Source: Cyathus striatus
Taxonomy: Eukaryota; Basidiomycota; Agaricomycetes; Agaricales; Nidulariaceae
Length of the DNA: 64,000 nt
Reading direction: 5' to 3'
Assembly (NCBI GenBank): GCA_025738555.1
Contig: JAOVFP010000012.1
Location: 4,278,001-4,342,000, forward strand
Both the position numbers and the translations under genes were made by a program. The notes below the pieces were generated by a model that saw nothing but the letters and a program-made list of their open reading frames with translations, was not told the DNA's origin and searched no databases. Below, in pieces: positions 44,876 to 56,220 of this stretch. Numbering within the stretch: position 1 is the first letter of the stretch; every line of letters starts with the position of its first letter.

Positions 44876-47745
44876 TTAACTACTATTATGCATTGCATTA
44901 TATCCAGCGAGTTTTTGCATTTTGGTGCAGTTCCAGATACAAAGAAAAGTCTTCATGTACAATGTAGCACAGTATTGCCCCATGTAGCTGACTGACTTGT
45001 GGATATGTGCCATCACCAAGTTACCACACTTGGTGGCACTCAAGTTGAGACCTTTTAATCGGGGATCTGCAGTAACAGATCGTTTCAGAAAGCAGGCTGT
45101 TGAACATTTTTTGTGACCTGTGGCATGGAAGTGGTCAATTAGAAACTTAGTCTCGGAAAAAAATCCCCTTCTCACGTCATGCAGTAAGGACCCAAAGTGC
45201 AAGCGAAGTCATAAATCACCCAATTTGGCAGAACTCTCCATCATGTATAGAGAGCTGAGAAAACATCATCATGACCTTTGCTACTTGGCATAGAATGAAA
45301 ACCATAGCATATGGAATGTGTACACCAGGTGGCCATGATTCCTCCAGTCAGGCATTGGGGCGAGTACTGAACATAGTACTTCGAACACTCAGCACCCCAG
45401 TCTTGTCCACCTTTGTCTTGCGACCTATCATGTTTCAACCCAGGATAAATTGGCCTATGTTGTATCTGTGGCATGCTGTAGCAACTACCTGTCTAATATT
45501 ACAGGTCACAATGAATGAAAATGATTAAGTGAAAACAGACCTTACCAATTTCCAGTCGTCTTTTGGAGTTTCTGAAACAGGACTAGATTTAGTAGATGGA
45601 CTTTGCACTATAAGCTTATCCAATGTCTCATGTGCATGGCTTTCTATCCAGATGCAAACATCAATTAGGTCTTCCGAATAAGTGTTTTCTTTGGTATATT
45701 CATGTCACAAAACCAGATAGATTGATGGAATGTTTACCAATTGAGAGAGGGTGTCGTCACTTTTTGTGTGATTGAAATTTCTAAGGGCTTCGTAGCCAAG
45801 CCTGTTCACCATCTGTACAATTGATTCTTCTGCTGCTATCTGTTGAAACAATAGTTAATATCTAAATATTTACTGGGATAATAATATATGAACCTCTGAA
45901 AACAAATAGACATAACTATCATCTGGCCAAGTGTCTCCCATGAATAAATGTGCTGCCAGATGTCCCAATGCCAGATTGACGTTAGGTAGTTGCAGAAGCA
46001 TACTTTCTTTGTCATCACCACGAATGAAAGAATTATTAAGATGTGTTTTTTGGACATAATGGTACATATTAATTTCCATAGTTTACAGTCCAGTATGAGC
46101 TGCTGCTTGCTGACATAAGATACTTTGTCTTTTCGTTCCAAATGTGGTGATATAGTGGTCAGTGGTTTAATGGAGGAACGAAGCTGCTTGCAACTGAATG
46201 AGATGGAGACACCATCAAAAATTACATTATCTGGAGCCAGACCACAGATGTGACACCACATATCATTTTCTAAACATAAGAGATCGGCATATGTGAACCA
46301 AGTGGCATGGAAGATGAAATTATTGACAAAAGGGATCCTGGTTCCATTGTCTGCATAACCATGACTGACTCCCAAAATGAAAGCCATGAAAGGAGTAGGA
46401 GAAATGGTGTAAGCCAATGTATAGCACTCCAGAAGCTTGTGTGTAAATAAGTAACAGTTATTGAGATTCAGGATTTCGATATCTCTGCAGTCAGGGCTGA
46501 TGAATTGGTCTGAGCAAAGACAGTTGTTACACTTCCGAAGTTGAATTTTGGTCACATGTGCACTACTAAGCCCATACACAGTACATGATTTGATCACCAT
46601 TGGTCCTGAATTTTCAAGTCCAGAAGTGCATATACACTGCATATGTTCACCTAATCCAATAAGAAGAGGTGGTGGAGGTAGTGGCCTTGGCTTTTTATGG
46701 TAGAGCTTGGTATCTGTTTCCAAATGCGCCCAGCTAGGAGGCATTATTGGTAGTATGATATCCCTTTGTCTGGATCAGAATCAGAGTGGAATTGTTGACC
46801 TTGTATGGAATGTGTCAGCAGGGAAACATGTATGAAATATTAGCTCACTTGAGTTCTCCAAGAGGTCATAATTGAGTGAGATGTCATCTTGTGCCTCAGG
46901 ATCGCAGTGCAGGATTTGCTGGAGCTTGTGCTACATTTTAACAATATGCAGGCACATTAACAGGTTACATTTTTGGCATTCCCAGTTGCCACTACCATTG
47001 TCCAAGCCTTCATGTGATATAATAATTTGATCAAGGAGACCTGCTCCTGTATTTACTGAAAACAAATGATATGATGTATTGGACTCTGGAAATATTTCGC
47101 GATGAAACAGTGTCACATCAGAAGGTACTTTATATGAACAAGTTAGTTATGGGATATGTGTTGAAGTTGCGAAAAAATACCATTGGGAATATCATTACCA
47201 TTCGAGAACCTTTCCTTACCAAAGACATACAGAAATTTAGTGTGTATGCAAGGTGACTTTTTGGAATGGCAGGTGCACACTGCAGTCATATCTCCATCCA
47301 CTAGCCACCATTGCAGATGATACCAATGATTCTAGATTTTGGTCATCAGTAATACCATACACAGAAGATAGATCTATGAACCACTTACTGGAATACTGTT
47401 ATTCTTTGTGGAATCCCAACCTTGAACAAGAAACAACTCCTTGCTAACTCGTTCAAAACCAATCCCACTGTAAAACATGCCAACATGGTATGAATAAAAT
47501 ATGTTGTTGAGATCCACTTCACTGAAAGGTGCACTGCTATCATTTAGGAAGGGAAAATTATTGAGAATGTATTCCTCATTCGTCCCATCAGACTGCAATG
47601 GTAGACTATCATCATATTCCTGGAGCACATCTGAACCTCCATGGATAATTGGAACTAATTCACTGGATATTTCATCATTCCTCAATACAGACATAGGGTT
47701 GCATGATTGATGTTGACCAGTATTAGAGCATGGGTTCTTCACCAA
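44876..47745 (-). pseudogene. HMGXB3-like / KDZ-associated protein, copy B
   Basis: Same family and block order as copy A. IGFERVSKELFLVQGWD (47,745-47,374 frame); cysteine cluster GNWECQKCNLLMCLH (47,116-46,931); a long open central domain (46,744-45,836) with KSCTVYGLSSAHVTKIQLRK, SPDCRDIEILNLNNCYLFTH and MWCHICGLAPDNVIFDG; MVNRLGYEALRNF-type block (about 45,810); GGIMATWCTHSICYGFHSMP (45,474-45,241); then a frame change into LIDHFHATGHKKCSTACF and KSVSYMGQYCATLYMKTF (45,202-44,876). Central domain better preserved than in copy A, C-terminal part worse. A stop after SALYT and a frameshift inactivate it. It faces copy A. Confidence 0.75.
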
Positions 47746-47845
47746 TCACTGTTTTTTTTGAGGGGATGAGACTGGCTCATAGGGCCCAGATGACGAAACT
47801 GACACAGATGCTGAAGCCAACAAAAATGACAATAATGATAGCATT
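47699..47845 (+). repeat. Dispersed repeat copy 2 (pogo-type 3' end)
   Basis: Nearly identical to 2588-2730. Similarity ends at the point where copy 1 carries the GGACTCC insertion. Beyond it (47,845-47,990) a frame reads EDLKTSGACTILSGSLSAYN, probably the uninterrupted C-terminus of the pogo-type gene. The overlap with the start of KDZ-like copy B suggests one element inserted beside the other. Confidence 0.7.
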
Positions 47846-48028
47846 GAGGATTTAAAAACTTCTGGGGCATGCACTATCCTTTCTGGTTCTCTTTCAGCAT
47901 ATAATCCCAGGATACATTTGATCTCCTCTGGCTCCTTAAATCTCTCACGATGTTTTACGTGGAATGGAGGACATTGCAGGAGATAGTTGTAAGAAACAAT
48001 TCAGTGCTTCAAAAATAATATCTATTCT

Positions 48029-48305
48029 TTTTGACATTTGAAACTCAATTAACTAGGTATGAAGTGTGATCATTTCCCGTGGACAATCCGATCAGTGCAT
48101 ATTTGCATCTGTATACCTCAGATGATGGCACTTAGTGTCAAAGTAAGAAAGATATAGTGTTTGAAAAAAGACTAACTATTAATTTTGACATTTGAAACTT
48201 GATTTAATAGGTATGAAACACGACCATTTCCCATGTACAATCTGATCAGCGCATATTTGCATCTGTATGCCTCTGATATTGGCACTTAGTGTCGAAGTAA
48301 GAAAC
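48029..48305 (+). repeat. Tandem duplication, ~154-bp unit
   Basis: TTTTGACATTTGAAACT starts at 48,029 and 48,183; both units contain CATTTCCC, GCATATTTGCATCTGTAT and GGCACTTAGTGTC. The CG/TG/CA differences (ATCAGTGC against ATCAGCGC) again look like CpG decay. Confidence 0.8.
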
Positions 48306-48559
48306 AGAAAACAGGTACCATATCATCCTGCACAAATTGTGCCTTATGCTTGCCTTGGTTTTTCTGCTGCCAAAAAATACCTCTCACCTTTACTCTGTCT
48401 GTTCACCTCTTACCCATTCCTCCATGAAATCAAAGGGCCAGAAAGCGAATTCCAGCAGAAAGAAGTCCACCAGATCCCAGAAGGAAACCGTGACAAGACT
48501 CCCCAAGAACAATAGCACACTGTGCCCTCATACAAAAGCCAGACAACTTTATCTTGCAG

Positions 48560-50026
48560 TGCATCTTAGAGCTTTAGTATTTGCTCATCTTTTTATGCAG
48601 TTAAAGTCCCTAGATTTGGGCACCTCTCCTGGTATCGCTGAACCTGATGGAGACAAGAATGCAACTGTAAATCACTTTTTGTTATTACTTTGCGTGATGT
48701 ACTGATGTAATCTTAGAGCCCACCTGAACCTATTCCTACCACTCGCAGTCAGAGGTGATGTAACATATGCACTGACTGGCCACTTCGCAGCCAGTGCCCC
48801 CATACAAAGGCTGGACAGAATTATCTCACAGTGTGTCTTAGAGCTTTAGTATTTGCTCATCTTTTTATGCAGTTAAAGTCTCTAGATTTTGGCACCTCTC
48901 CTGGTGTCACTGAACCTGGTGGATACGAGAATGTACCAACTGTAATTATCGTTTTTATTATTATCTTGCTTGACTTACTAATACTTATTAGAGTGCACAT
49001 GCCCCCAATTTGCCAGCAGGTGATAAGGATGCACAGTCACTTAGCTCCGATCCTGCCACTACTGATGAGTCTGTGACTGTACTAACTGTAAATCATGTTT
49101 CGGTTATTATTTTGTGTGCGATGTACTGATATATCTCTTAGAGCCCACCTGGACTTATTGACAATTGTTTCATTGACCCTGTTCTTCTTGCCATGGACCC
49201 TTCGGAGTCCTCACCAACTCATCTTGCCACAGATTCTGTTATTACTTTGTGCATGATGTACTGATATATCTCTTAGAACACACATGGACTTATTGACAAT
49301 AGTTTTATCGACCCTGTTTTTACCATGAACCCTTCAGAGTCACCACCAGTGCTTCCAGTGGGTACAAATAAGAACAGCTACGATCCAAGGTTGGTTAACT
49401 TCCTTGAGCGTCGAAAAATTGTAACCATGGAAGAGAACAAGAAACATTTTGGAACTGTGGAAGGTGTTCAGCAGGGTAGCTTGAACTACAGTGCATAATA
49501 GATCTAATGTTTAACTTTGATATAGTTTTTCATACCACCTTCAGAGATAGTCTGGACAAAGAAATTGGAACTGGAGATACTGGACCATGCTAGTGCAAGT
49601 TGGTGTTTCAACAGAGACATTGGGCCCATCATTGCTAAGGTACACAATTGTCCTACCAGTTATATGAATATTCATTTAATATCACAAATAGATGGAGAGG
49701 TTGTCATTATCAACAGGGGCTTGGGTTCTTGTCCTTGCCCATCACACTGGTGAGTCAAGTGGAGCCATTCACTTCGTGTCAAAGACATTGCACGATGAAG
49801 CTAATAGTGAATGTGTTGACTTGGCAAACTTCTTCACAAAGCTAACATCAAAGCTGAAACAAGCTAGGGTTGCAAACAGCCATTCTTTGATGAAGGAGCT
49901 TGAAGTGCAGACATGAGAGCTTGACAAGAAAAATAAGGAGCTCAAGAGAAAAGAAAAAGAAATTGAAGAGCAGAGAACACAGCTATTACAAATGACTGGG
50001 CTACTTGGTGGTGTGGTTGCGGATTA
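48560..50026 (+). pseudogene. Uncharacterised GAW-HTGE-TLH family gene with repeated exon-intron units
   Basis: The 5' half (48,560-49,300) is built of diverged repeats. Introns start GTAAATCA or GTAATTAT, carry a TACTGAT/TACTAAT branch site and end TCTTAG or TTATTAG, followed by exons starting AGCCCACCTGG. Then come MNPSESPPVLPVGTNKNSYD (49,325), TKKLELEILDHASASWCFNR and DIGPIIAK (about 49,560-49,640), and after an intron MERLSLSTGAWVLVLAHHTG, HFVSKTLHDEANSECVDLAN and a coiled coil (about 49,850-50,010) ending LLGGVVAD. One in-frame TGA at about 49,915 sits where CGA (Arg) would fit. Function unknown. The family has a second decayed member at 28,550-28,900. Confidence 0.5.
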
Positions 50027-50267
50027 GATAGTTCTGCTTACCAGTGTTTCTTCAATGATAGTGCTAATAAATTAGAGATCTCATGAATCATGCCGTTTGT
50101 GGATGAATATGCTAAGAAAAAGGAGTAGACACTAAATATTATGAGGTATTCACTGATTTTGTACTGCTTGAGCTTGAAGTTGATGTCAAGATTTACACGC
50201 AATGTGCAGAGACAAACACAGAGAGATCTACAAGTAACTTTGAAAAGATATCATGAAACTATTGAAT

Positions 50268-50660
50268 ACAGATTATTAATTCCAGAAAGCCAGATACTAT
50301 AATGTTGAGTGCAATTGGTTTCCATCAAAATACATTATGTGCCCTGCTCAAATACTCATATTGCCATACCTTGCTCAGTAGTTACTGTATGAGCATGAAC
50401 TCGTTTTAATAACTCTCTGGGCTACATGCCTACTGTACCATGAAATTTATAGATTATTAATTCCAGGGAGCCAAATACTATGGCATTGAATGCAGTTGTG
50501 TTCCATCAAAATACATTATGTACCCTGCTCAAATACTTATATTGCCATACCTTGCTCAGTAGTTACTGTATGAATATAATAGCTCTCTGGACTATATGCA
50601 TACTGTACTGTGAAATTTGTAGATTATTAATTCCAGTAAGCCAGATACTATACTATCATG
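50268..50660 (+). repeat. Tandem repeat, ~175-bp unit, 2.2 copies
   Basis: AGATTATTAATTCCAG starts at about 50,270, 50,451 and 50,622. Each unit has TCAAAATACATTATGT and CCATACCTTGCTCAGTAG. No coding potential seen. Confidence 0.8.
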
Positions 50661-51486
50661 ATCATCATTATGCAAAGTGTCATAGATATGCAAACTTGCA
50701 TTTTTTGACACACACCCTTCGCAAACTTACCTCAAAAACTCTCAGGATTGAAAACAATATATCTCTTCTGCTCAAGTCTGCAAAATACAAGAGGATAATT
50801 CTGTTTTTCATAAATACAGAACACAATTTATGTCTTGCAAATGTAAAAATTGTACTATCTTGCTTCTAATATCTGATATATCTACTCTAAAGAAATATAA
50901 CTCAGAAAACATGATATTAATATATGACAGATCATAATAAAAAAGAATGGAAACTGAGTAGGAAGAAGTGAAGATATTCCATTTGAAGATGCAGAGAGTG
51001 ACATCTATTCTTGAGACATGTTGAATTACAATCTCCCCTTGAAGATCTATCATGATCAAAGGGATGACTGAACTGAAGCCAGCAGACAATGCTGTGATTT
51101 GCTTACAAATCTCATTGCCGCTGATTTTGGACTAGGCCTCACTATGTGCTTCATACAATTTTGAGCAGTAAGTATGTTTTCATATAATTTGTAAGTAATA
51201 TATTTCAAATGTATACCTATCTGTGTGTAAAATATGAAGTGGATACAAGCAATAATAAAGAAATCCATAGGGGTTTCTAAAAAAGTTTGCAACACTCTGA
51301 TCATGATAGTAACGTTGAATGGAATAGTATCCATCAGCGACCCATGGGCAGACTTTCCAAGTTAGTAAACAGGGTTTATGGAAATCCACAGGCTTAAGTA
51401 ACAGCCTAGCAATTATGATGATATGTCAAATTTTAGTTATATTCAGAGGTGGTTTTCTATCACTAGATTTCCAAAGTTGTGGAACA
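50661..51486. other. AT-rich spacer
   Basis: A short frame at 50,690-50,760 (THTLRKLTSKTLRIENN) faintly resembles the coiled-coil family above; otherwise nothing recognised. Confidence 0.35.
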
Positions 51487-53725
51487 TGGCAAAGTTGTCC
51501 TCCATTCCTCTAGCCACTCCCCATCCCACAAACATCAGACAGTCATCTAGATTACAGAGCACTTCATCTCAGCCTTCCACTAGTCTTTCCAAGTACAAGA
51601 TAACTAAGAAACAAAAATTTTCAACTCCAGTCACAGAACAAAACCCTGGGGGAGACACAACAAAGCCAGCTTCATCTCCAAATGTATGTTGTTATTTAAA
51701 TATATGTTCCATTTGCCTTATTTCCCCATTTCCTGAGGTTTCTTACCTTCCTCCATTATATCTGGTGGTTATAAGCATCTTTTTATTCATACATTTATTT
51801 AATGATGAAAAATAATATTAGGATCCCCCAGGAAAATCCTTGGTTATATCAATACTGACCAAAGTAATTACAACATCTTCTGGTCTTGATGTTGTTGGCG
51901 AAGGAGGCAATAGTGTGGTGCCTATTGCTACTGGTCTTAACACCACATTGGATGAAGAAATTGGCAAGGATATGGGCAAGAACCTTGACTTTAATAGTGA
52001 AGAAGGAAATAATGTGCTGCCTACCGCTACTCCTAAGGCTGCATCAGAAGTAGCCATGGGCAAGTTTCTTCCTAGTGCTACATTAAACTTATATTAACCT
52101 ATATTAAATAGACCTTGACATTGATAGCAAAGGAGGCACTAAGGAACTGACTACCACTACTGCATCGGATGCAGATATAGGCAAGGACCTTGTCAGTGAT
52201 AGTGAAGCAGAAAATAATTTTCAGCCTACTGCTATTGCTGCTAATGCTGGGTCAGAAGCAGCCATGGGCAAGTATCTTCTTAGCGCTATGTTGAACTTAT
52301 TCTGACGTATATTAAATAGACCTTAACATTGATAGTGAAGGAGGCACTAAGGAACTGCATACCACTACTGCATTGGATGCAGATATAGGCAAGGACCTCA
52401 TCATTGATAGCGAAGCAGAATATAACTTGCTGCCTACTGCTATTGCTGCTAACACTGGGTCAGAAGCAGCCATGGGCAAGTATCTTCCTAGTGCTATGTT
52501 GAACTTATACTGACATATATTAAATAGACCTTGATGTTCATAGCACTATTCCACCCACCACTGCTCCTACCACTACTATTGCTACTGATCCAATCACTGG
52601 GTCAATCTTCTGGGAAGGTGACATTCCCAAAGTTTGTCAAACATTAGCATCCAATTATATCCCGAATGCCTTAGCAAAATTAAAAGCTACAAGTCACAAA
52701 TATTTTTCCAAAGAAGGGCTTTACATCTGTATGTGTGATTAGATATTGCACCCACATAACCTGTATTAACATACAGCATAGCCCCATGGAACAATGGAAA
52801 TCATGATCCAATCCCATACTCTTATGAGACTGGGTATTCTAAAAATAGATCGATATTTGTCAATACAGCACCAACTGATTTGAAGGGTAGCTTTAGTATG
52901 TTTCTGCTTTTGGTTTGAAATGACTTATTATTCTAATATTTAATGATAGCTGAGCTAAAGCAGTTCATTGATGACAGCCCAAATATACTTACCTCAAGTA
53001 CTTGACATTTAGCGACAGCAAAAAGGGAAGAAGGACTGTTGCAACTGCCTGCCACCATATTTTCTGACTGACTTCTAACCCTAGAGGTGTTCACTACAAA
53101 TGTTAACAATATGATCTGCCTGTCGCATCATAGATCTAAGGCCACCAAATGGAACAGGGAAGAAAATAGCTCAAAATTTCTCATTCTTGGGGTTCCAGGG
53201 GCAAAGAATACTGTTAAGGGTCAGGATGATTCAAAGCGGAGCATGGAAAATTCCCATAGGACACTTTACAATCTTAAAAATTCTGACACCCTCAACTGTG
53301 GATGTCTCATGGAAACAGCCATATGCAAGCTGCAATGGTATCATTCTTGGAATGTCTCTGGGCTCATTGAAGGTATGTTAATTATTTAGATTACCTCCCT
53401 CTGATGTACTGACATCAGTACAGGTATGGTAGTTACCGAAGATTTTTCCTGGAAAGACATTGTGACTCCTTGGATGTGAGATATGATTGTGCAGAACATC
53501 TCAAGGGAAACCTTGCTCATGGCTAATGATTACTTCACAGGAGACATGGAGATTACAATTGATCAGGATGTGGAGAGGAGGCACATGACGATGGTGACTT
53601 GCAATATCACACATCTGAACGAACTTGCAGCTAGGAGCAACCGAACACAGTGGTTTGTACTCATGTCTATAGATGTAGATTCCTATGATCACATGTCTGT
53701 CGAAGAAAGGATGGGTGTAATTTAA
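51487..53725 (+). CDS. Uncharacterised secretion/DNA-unlinked protein with 52-residue exon repeats
   Basis: Start at 51,487 (MAKLSSIPLATPHPTNIRQS); no signal peptide seen, so despite its repeats I assign no location. After an intron (GTATGT...ATTAG) the second exon ends GSEVAM-type text at 52,059. Two 156-nt exons (52,112-52,267; 52,320-52,475) encode near-identical acidic 52-residue repeats (KGGTKELTTTTASDADIGKD; SEAENNFQPTAIAANAGSEA). They are separated by 52-nt introns starting GCAAGT. The unique part follows: DPITGSIFWEGDIPKVCQTL, then WNNGNHDPIPYSYETGYSKN and RSIFVNTAPTDLKG. A later TGA (about 53,004) and frame changes near 53,190-53,400 suggest the 3' half is damaged. The last block (53,483-53,725) reads LLMANDYFTGDMEITIDQDV. 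Known to me only as a hypothetical basidiomycete protein. Confidence 0.45.
52060..52527 (+). repeat. Amplified exon-intron unit, exact 208-bp period
   Basis: Three 52-nt introns (52,060-52,111; 52,268-52,319; 52,476-52,527), all starting GCAAGT and ending TAAATAG, alternate with two 156-nt exons. 156 is a multiple of three and all introns are in the same phase, so extra units keep the frame. Confidence 0.8.
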
Positions 53726-54295
53726 TTTAATAATTGAGGGAGCTTGCTTCCCCTATTCATCTGCAGAAGGACCCTGTGTAGTGTGCATGGCAACGCATGT
53801 GTGGCTGTATATCCATTGACCTAAAATAGAATTCATGTTTCAATTTTTTGATGTCTATATCCCATTATGGGTGTTTGCAATATGCTCAATGTGTGGACTT
53901 AATATGTTCCTTAGAATTCTCTGATAACTAGATTCAGATTAATGGTGAACTGTTCCACATGAATATAAAAAATGATATAAATTGAAGAGCTGCACTGACC
54001 ATTCTCCATTCCATCTACTCTTGAGCATGCCTTGGTACCTTACTTCTGATGAAAATGATTCCCAAAATTACATTGACTTTGACGTTGATTTCCCACACCT
54101 CCAACTTTTACCTTGTATATGACAAAGGTAAGACCTATCAATCCCCTCTGTTTACATACGCTAATTTCCATCTAGCATTTGACTGAGTTCCACCCACCAA
54201 GGGAGATACAATTGTTGCCATTCTGGATCATTGATCAATTGCTAAAATTCATCATACACTTCCATCATTCATGGTGTTGTCAGACATGCATTGCA
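53726..54295. other. Spacer
   Basis: No gene recognised. A broken minus frame at 54,180-54,290 may continue the gag remnant. Confidence 0.4.
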
Positions 54296-55002
54296 TCAAA
54301 TAATTTCTGCTGGTTTGACTTTGAGCATCCATATATGTATTGTTATCAATGTGAAATAGAACATCGAATCAATTGCAAATTTGTTTATGAGAAAGTAAGA
54401 TTCGACATCTCGGAGCCATTTCTTGGATTTCTTCTTGTCTCCGTTGAAGATAGTAGGAGGGTTCAGCCTCAATTCTTTATCATTGGTCTTTGGTATGTCT
54501 GTGCTAGACATACTGGTGTCAGATTCATGGTTGGAAATCATGGAAGATGTAGTCAATCTGGTAAGTGGAGGATATCCTTTGTCTGCTGTAATGTATTTGT
54601 TGTTATCAGGTGGTTGGTTCCTTTTTAGGTGTTCAACTAGCTCCTGAGCTAGTAAAGTTTCTGAGATCTGTTGGGTAGGGTTCCATTGTGTCAGGTTTGG
54701 TTCTTTTGAAAAGAACTGTCTGGGTGTGGGAATTCATGTTAGTGTGGGTTTCAAAGTTGTGGTATTGACTACTCATTTCCTGATGGGTTTGCTCAAGCTA
54801 GCGATAGACGCAAATGGGTTTAAGCTTCCTCCCTCTTGTGGCGAGGTTCGTATAAGTCCTTCTGGTTGGGACTTCGCCTTCTCTTCACCTTCTGAGTCCG
54901 AACTCTCTGGAGCTTTAAATCTCCAGGGGGTTGTCGTTGTTTCTGTTCAATGTGTTGGGGTGCTGCACTGAGTAGTGCAAGCAGTCGGCAAGCTTCAGCT
55001 TT
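54296..55002 (-). pseudogene. Ty3/gypsy gag remnant
   Basis: Reads LRLNPPTIFNGDKKKSKKWL then DVESYFLINK (54,556-54,420). This resembles the N-terminal part of retrotransposon gag (P..F.G....W...VE.YF..N). Text upstream (NFIITKAEACRLLALLSAAP; 55,020-54,960) is probably the gag start. No capsid zinc knuckle or pol domain remains. It lies directly 3' of an LTR on the minus strand. Confidence 0.6.
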
Positions 55003-55456
55003 TGTTATGATAAAGTTCTGGTTGGGACATTTATCATACAAGTCCGATAGTCACGTGATCTACGAGTTCGAGTCTCTATTCACGAGCTCTTAAGTTGATT
55101 AGACTTAAGTACGAGCAAAGTGAATGAATCAAGTAAAGCTAGTTCAATTTAAGCTTCAGCTTGAGCTCTACAGCCCAAGTTACTACTGTTTAAATACAAA
55201 CAAGTTCATACTAATGATAAGTAGAAATGTAACCAAATAAGTCAAGATGCTGCGCATCGACTGTGCATTACTGTGGCACAGTAAGAAGAAAGAAAAGTAT
55301 ACTAAGTAAGGTAAATGATTCAAGATGAGTCAAGAATAAAATGACAATTGTGTAAGTAAAGATGTAAGGTGTTTGGTATCAATGGTGATACCAAACAAGT
55401 CAACAAAATGTAAAGAAAGCATATGTAAATAGAAGGAAGTAAAGAAAATCATAACA
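55003..55456 (-). repeat. Gypsy-type LTR, 454 bp
   Basis: Bounded by perfect 7-bp inverted ends, TGTTATG (55,003) and CATAACA (55,456), the TG...CA form of LTRs. The gag remnant begins immediately inside it, so it is the 5' LTR of a minus-strand element. No second copy in the window; flanking 5 bp do not match, as expected for one LTR of a broken element. Confidence 0.6.
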
Positions 55457-55534
55457 CCATGGTTCCATGAGGCAAGTTTTTTTTACAAGTACTGTCCAGC
55501 TATATTATATATGTATCTAACATAAATAATCAGG

Positions 55535-56220
55535 CAATAAACTTTGTGAACCCAGGAGCACATTTCTACCAGCAACTTCAAGGGACTGGTGGTGCATATT
55601 ACCGAATTTGTGAACAAGTACCCTTCCTTTTAACAACAAAGCTCTTTGATGTCATTAAAGAAGACAAGTATCTTCTCAATATTTGGGGAAATCACCTCTT
55701 GTCTATTTTCTCACTGCAACTATGGAATTGCTATTATGAAAGTAGTTGACAATGAAGACTCCTCAAAACTCAAGATCAATGATGTTATATGGGACATCCA
55801 GCAGAGGGAAAAGTGCACCAGATCTGCCTATGGTCTTCCTGTGTATAAATGGTATGATGAAACAAAAGCTTTAAAGGCAAAATTGGAATCAAATACAAGT
55901 TTGGAAATTTGGAGAGCATCAGAATGTCTTATTTCAAGAACAGTGGATCTGTGGCACAAGATTCCAGATAAGAGCCCCTATAGAATTCATATTCCCTATC
56001 CACCTCTGGATTATACTAAGCTGAAGACTGATCTGCTCATAGAAGCATCTAATCACCCAACATTTACTAAAATGTTACAAAAAATTCACCAAAGTATGTT
56101 AAAGGTGTGCTATCACAGATGGCACATTCAACTGATCACTGGGGCCATTATAACTATTGGTGAAATACTGGTTTTCACTTGTTGCGCTTTGTCTTGGAGC
56201 AGAGGGGAGTGGCTATGACT
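55535..56220 (+). pseudogene. Uncharacterised AT-rich gene remnant at the composition boundary
   Basis: Frames read NPGAHFYQQLQGTGGAYYRI (55,546) and, after a frame change near 55,740, SKLKINDVIWDIQQREKCTR, SAYGLPVYKWYDETKALKAK and LEIWRASECLISRTVDLWHK (to about 56,060). A probable intron (GTGTGC...CACAG) leads to MAHSTDHWGHYNYW, then TAG. I recall similar HWGHY-ended hypothetical proteins in Agaricomycetes. Function unknown. It stops where CpG-rich DNA begins. Confidence 0.4.
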
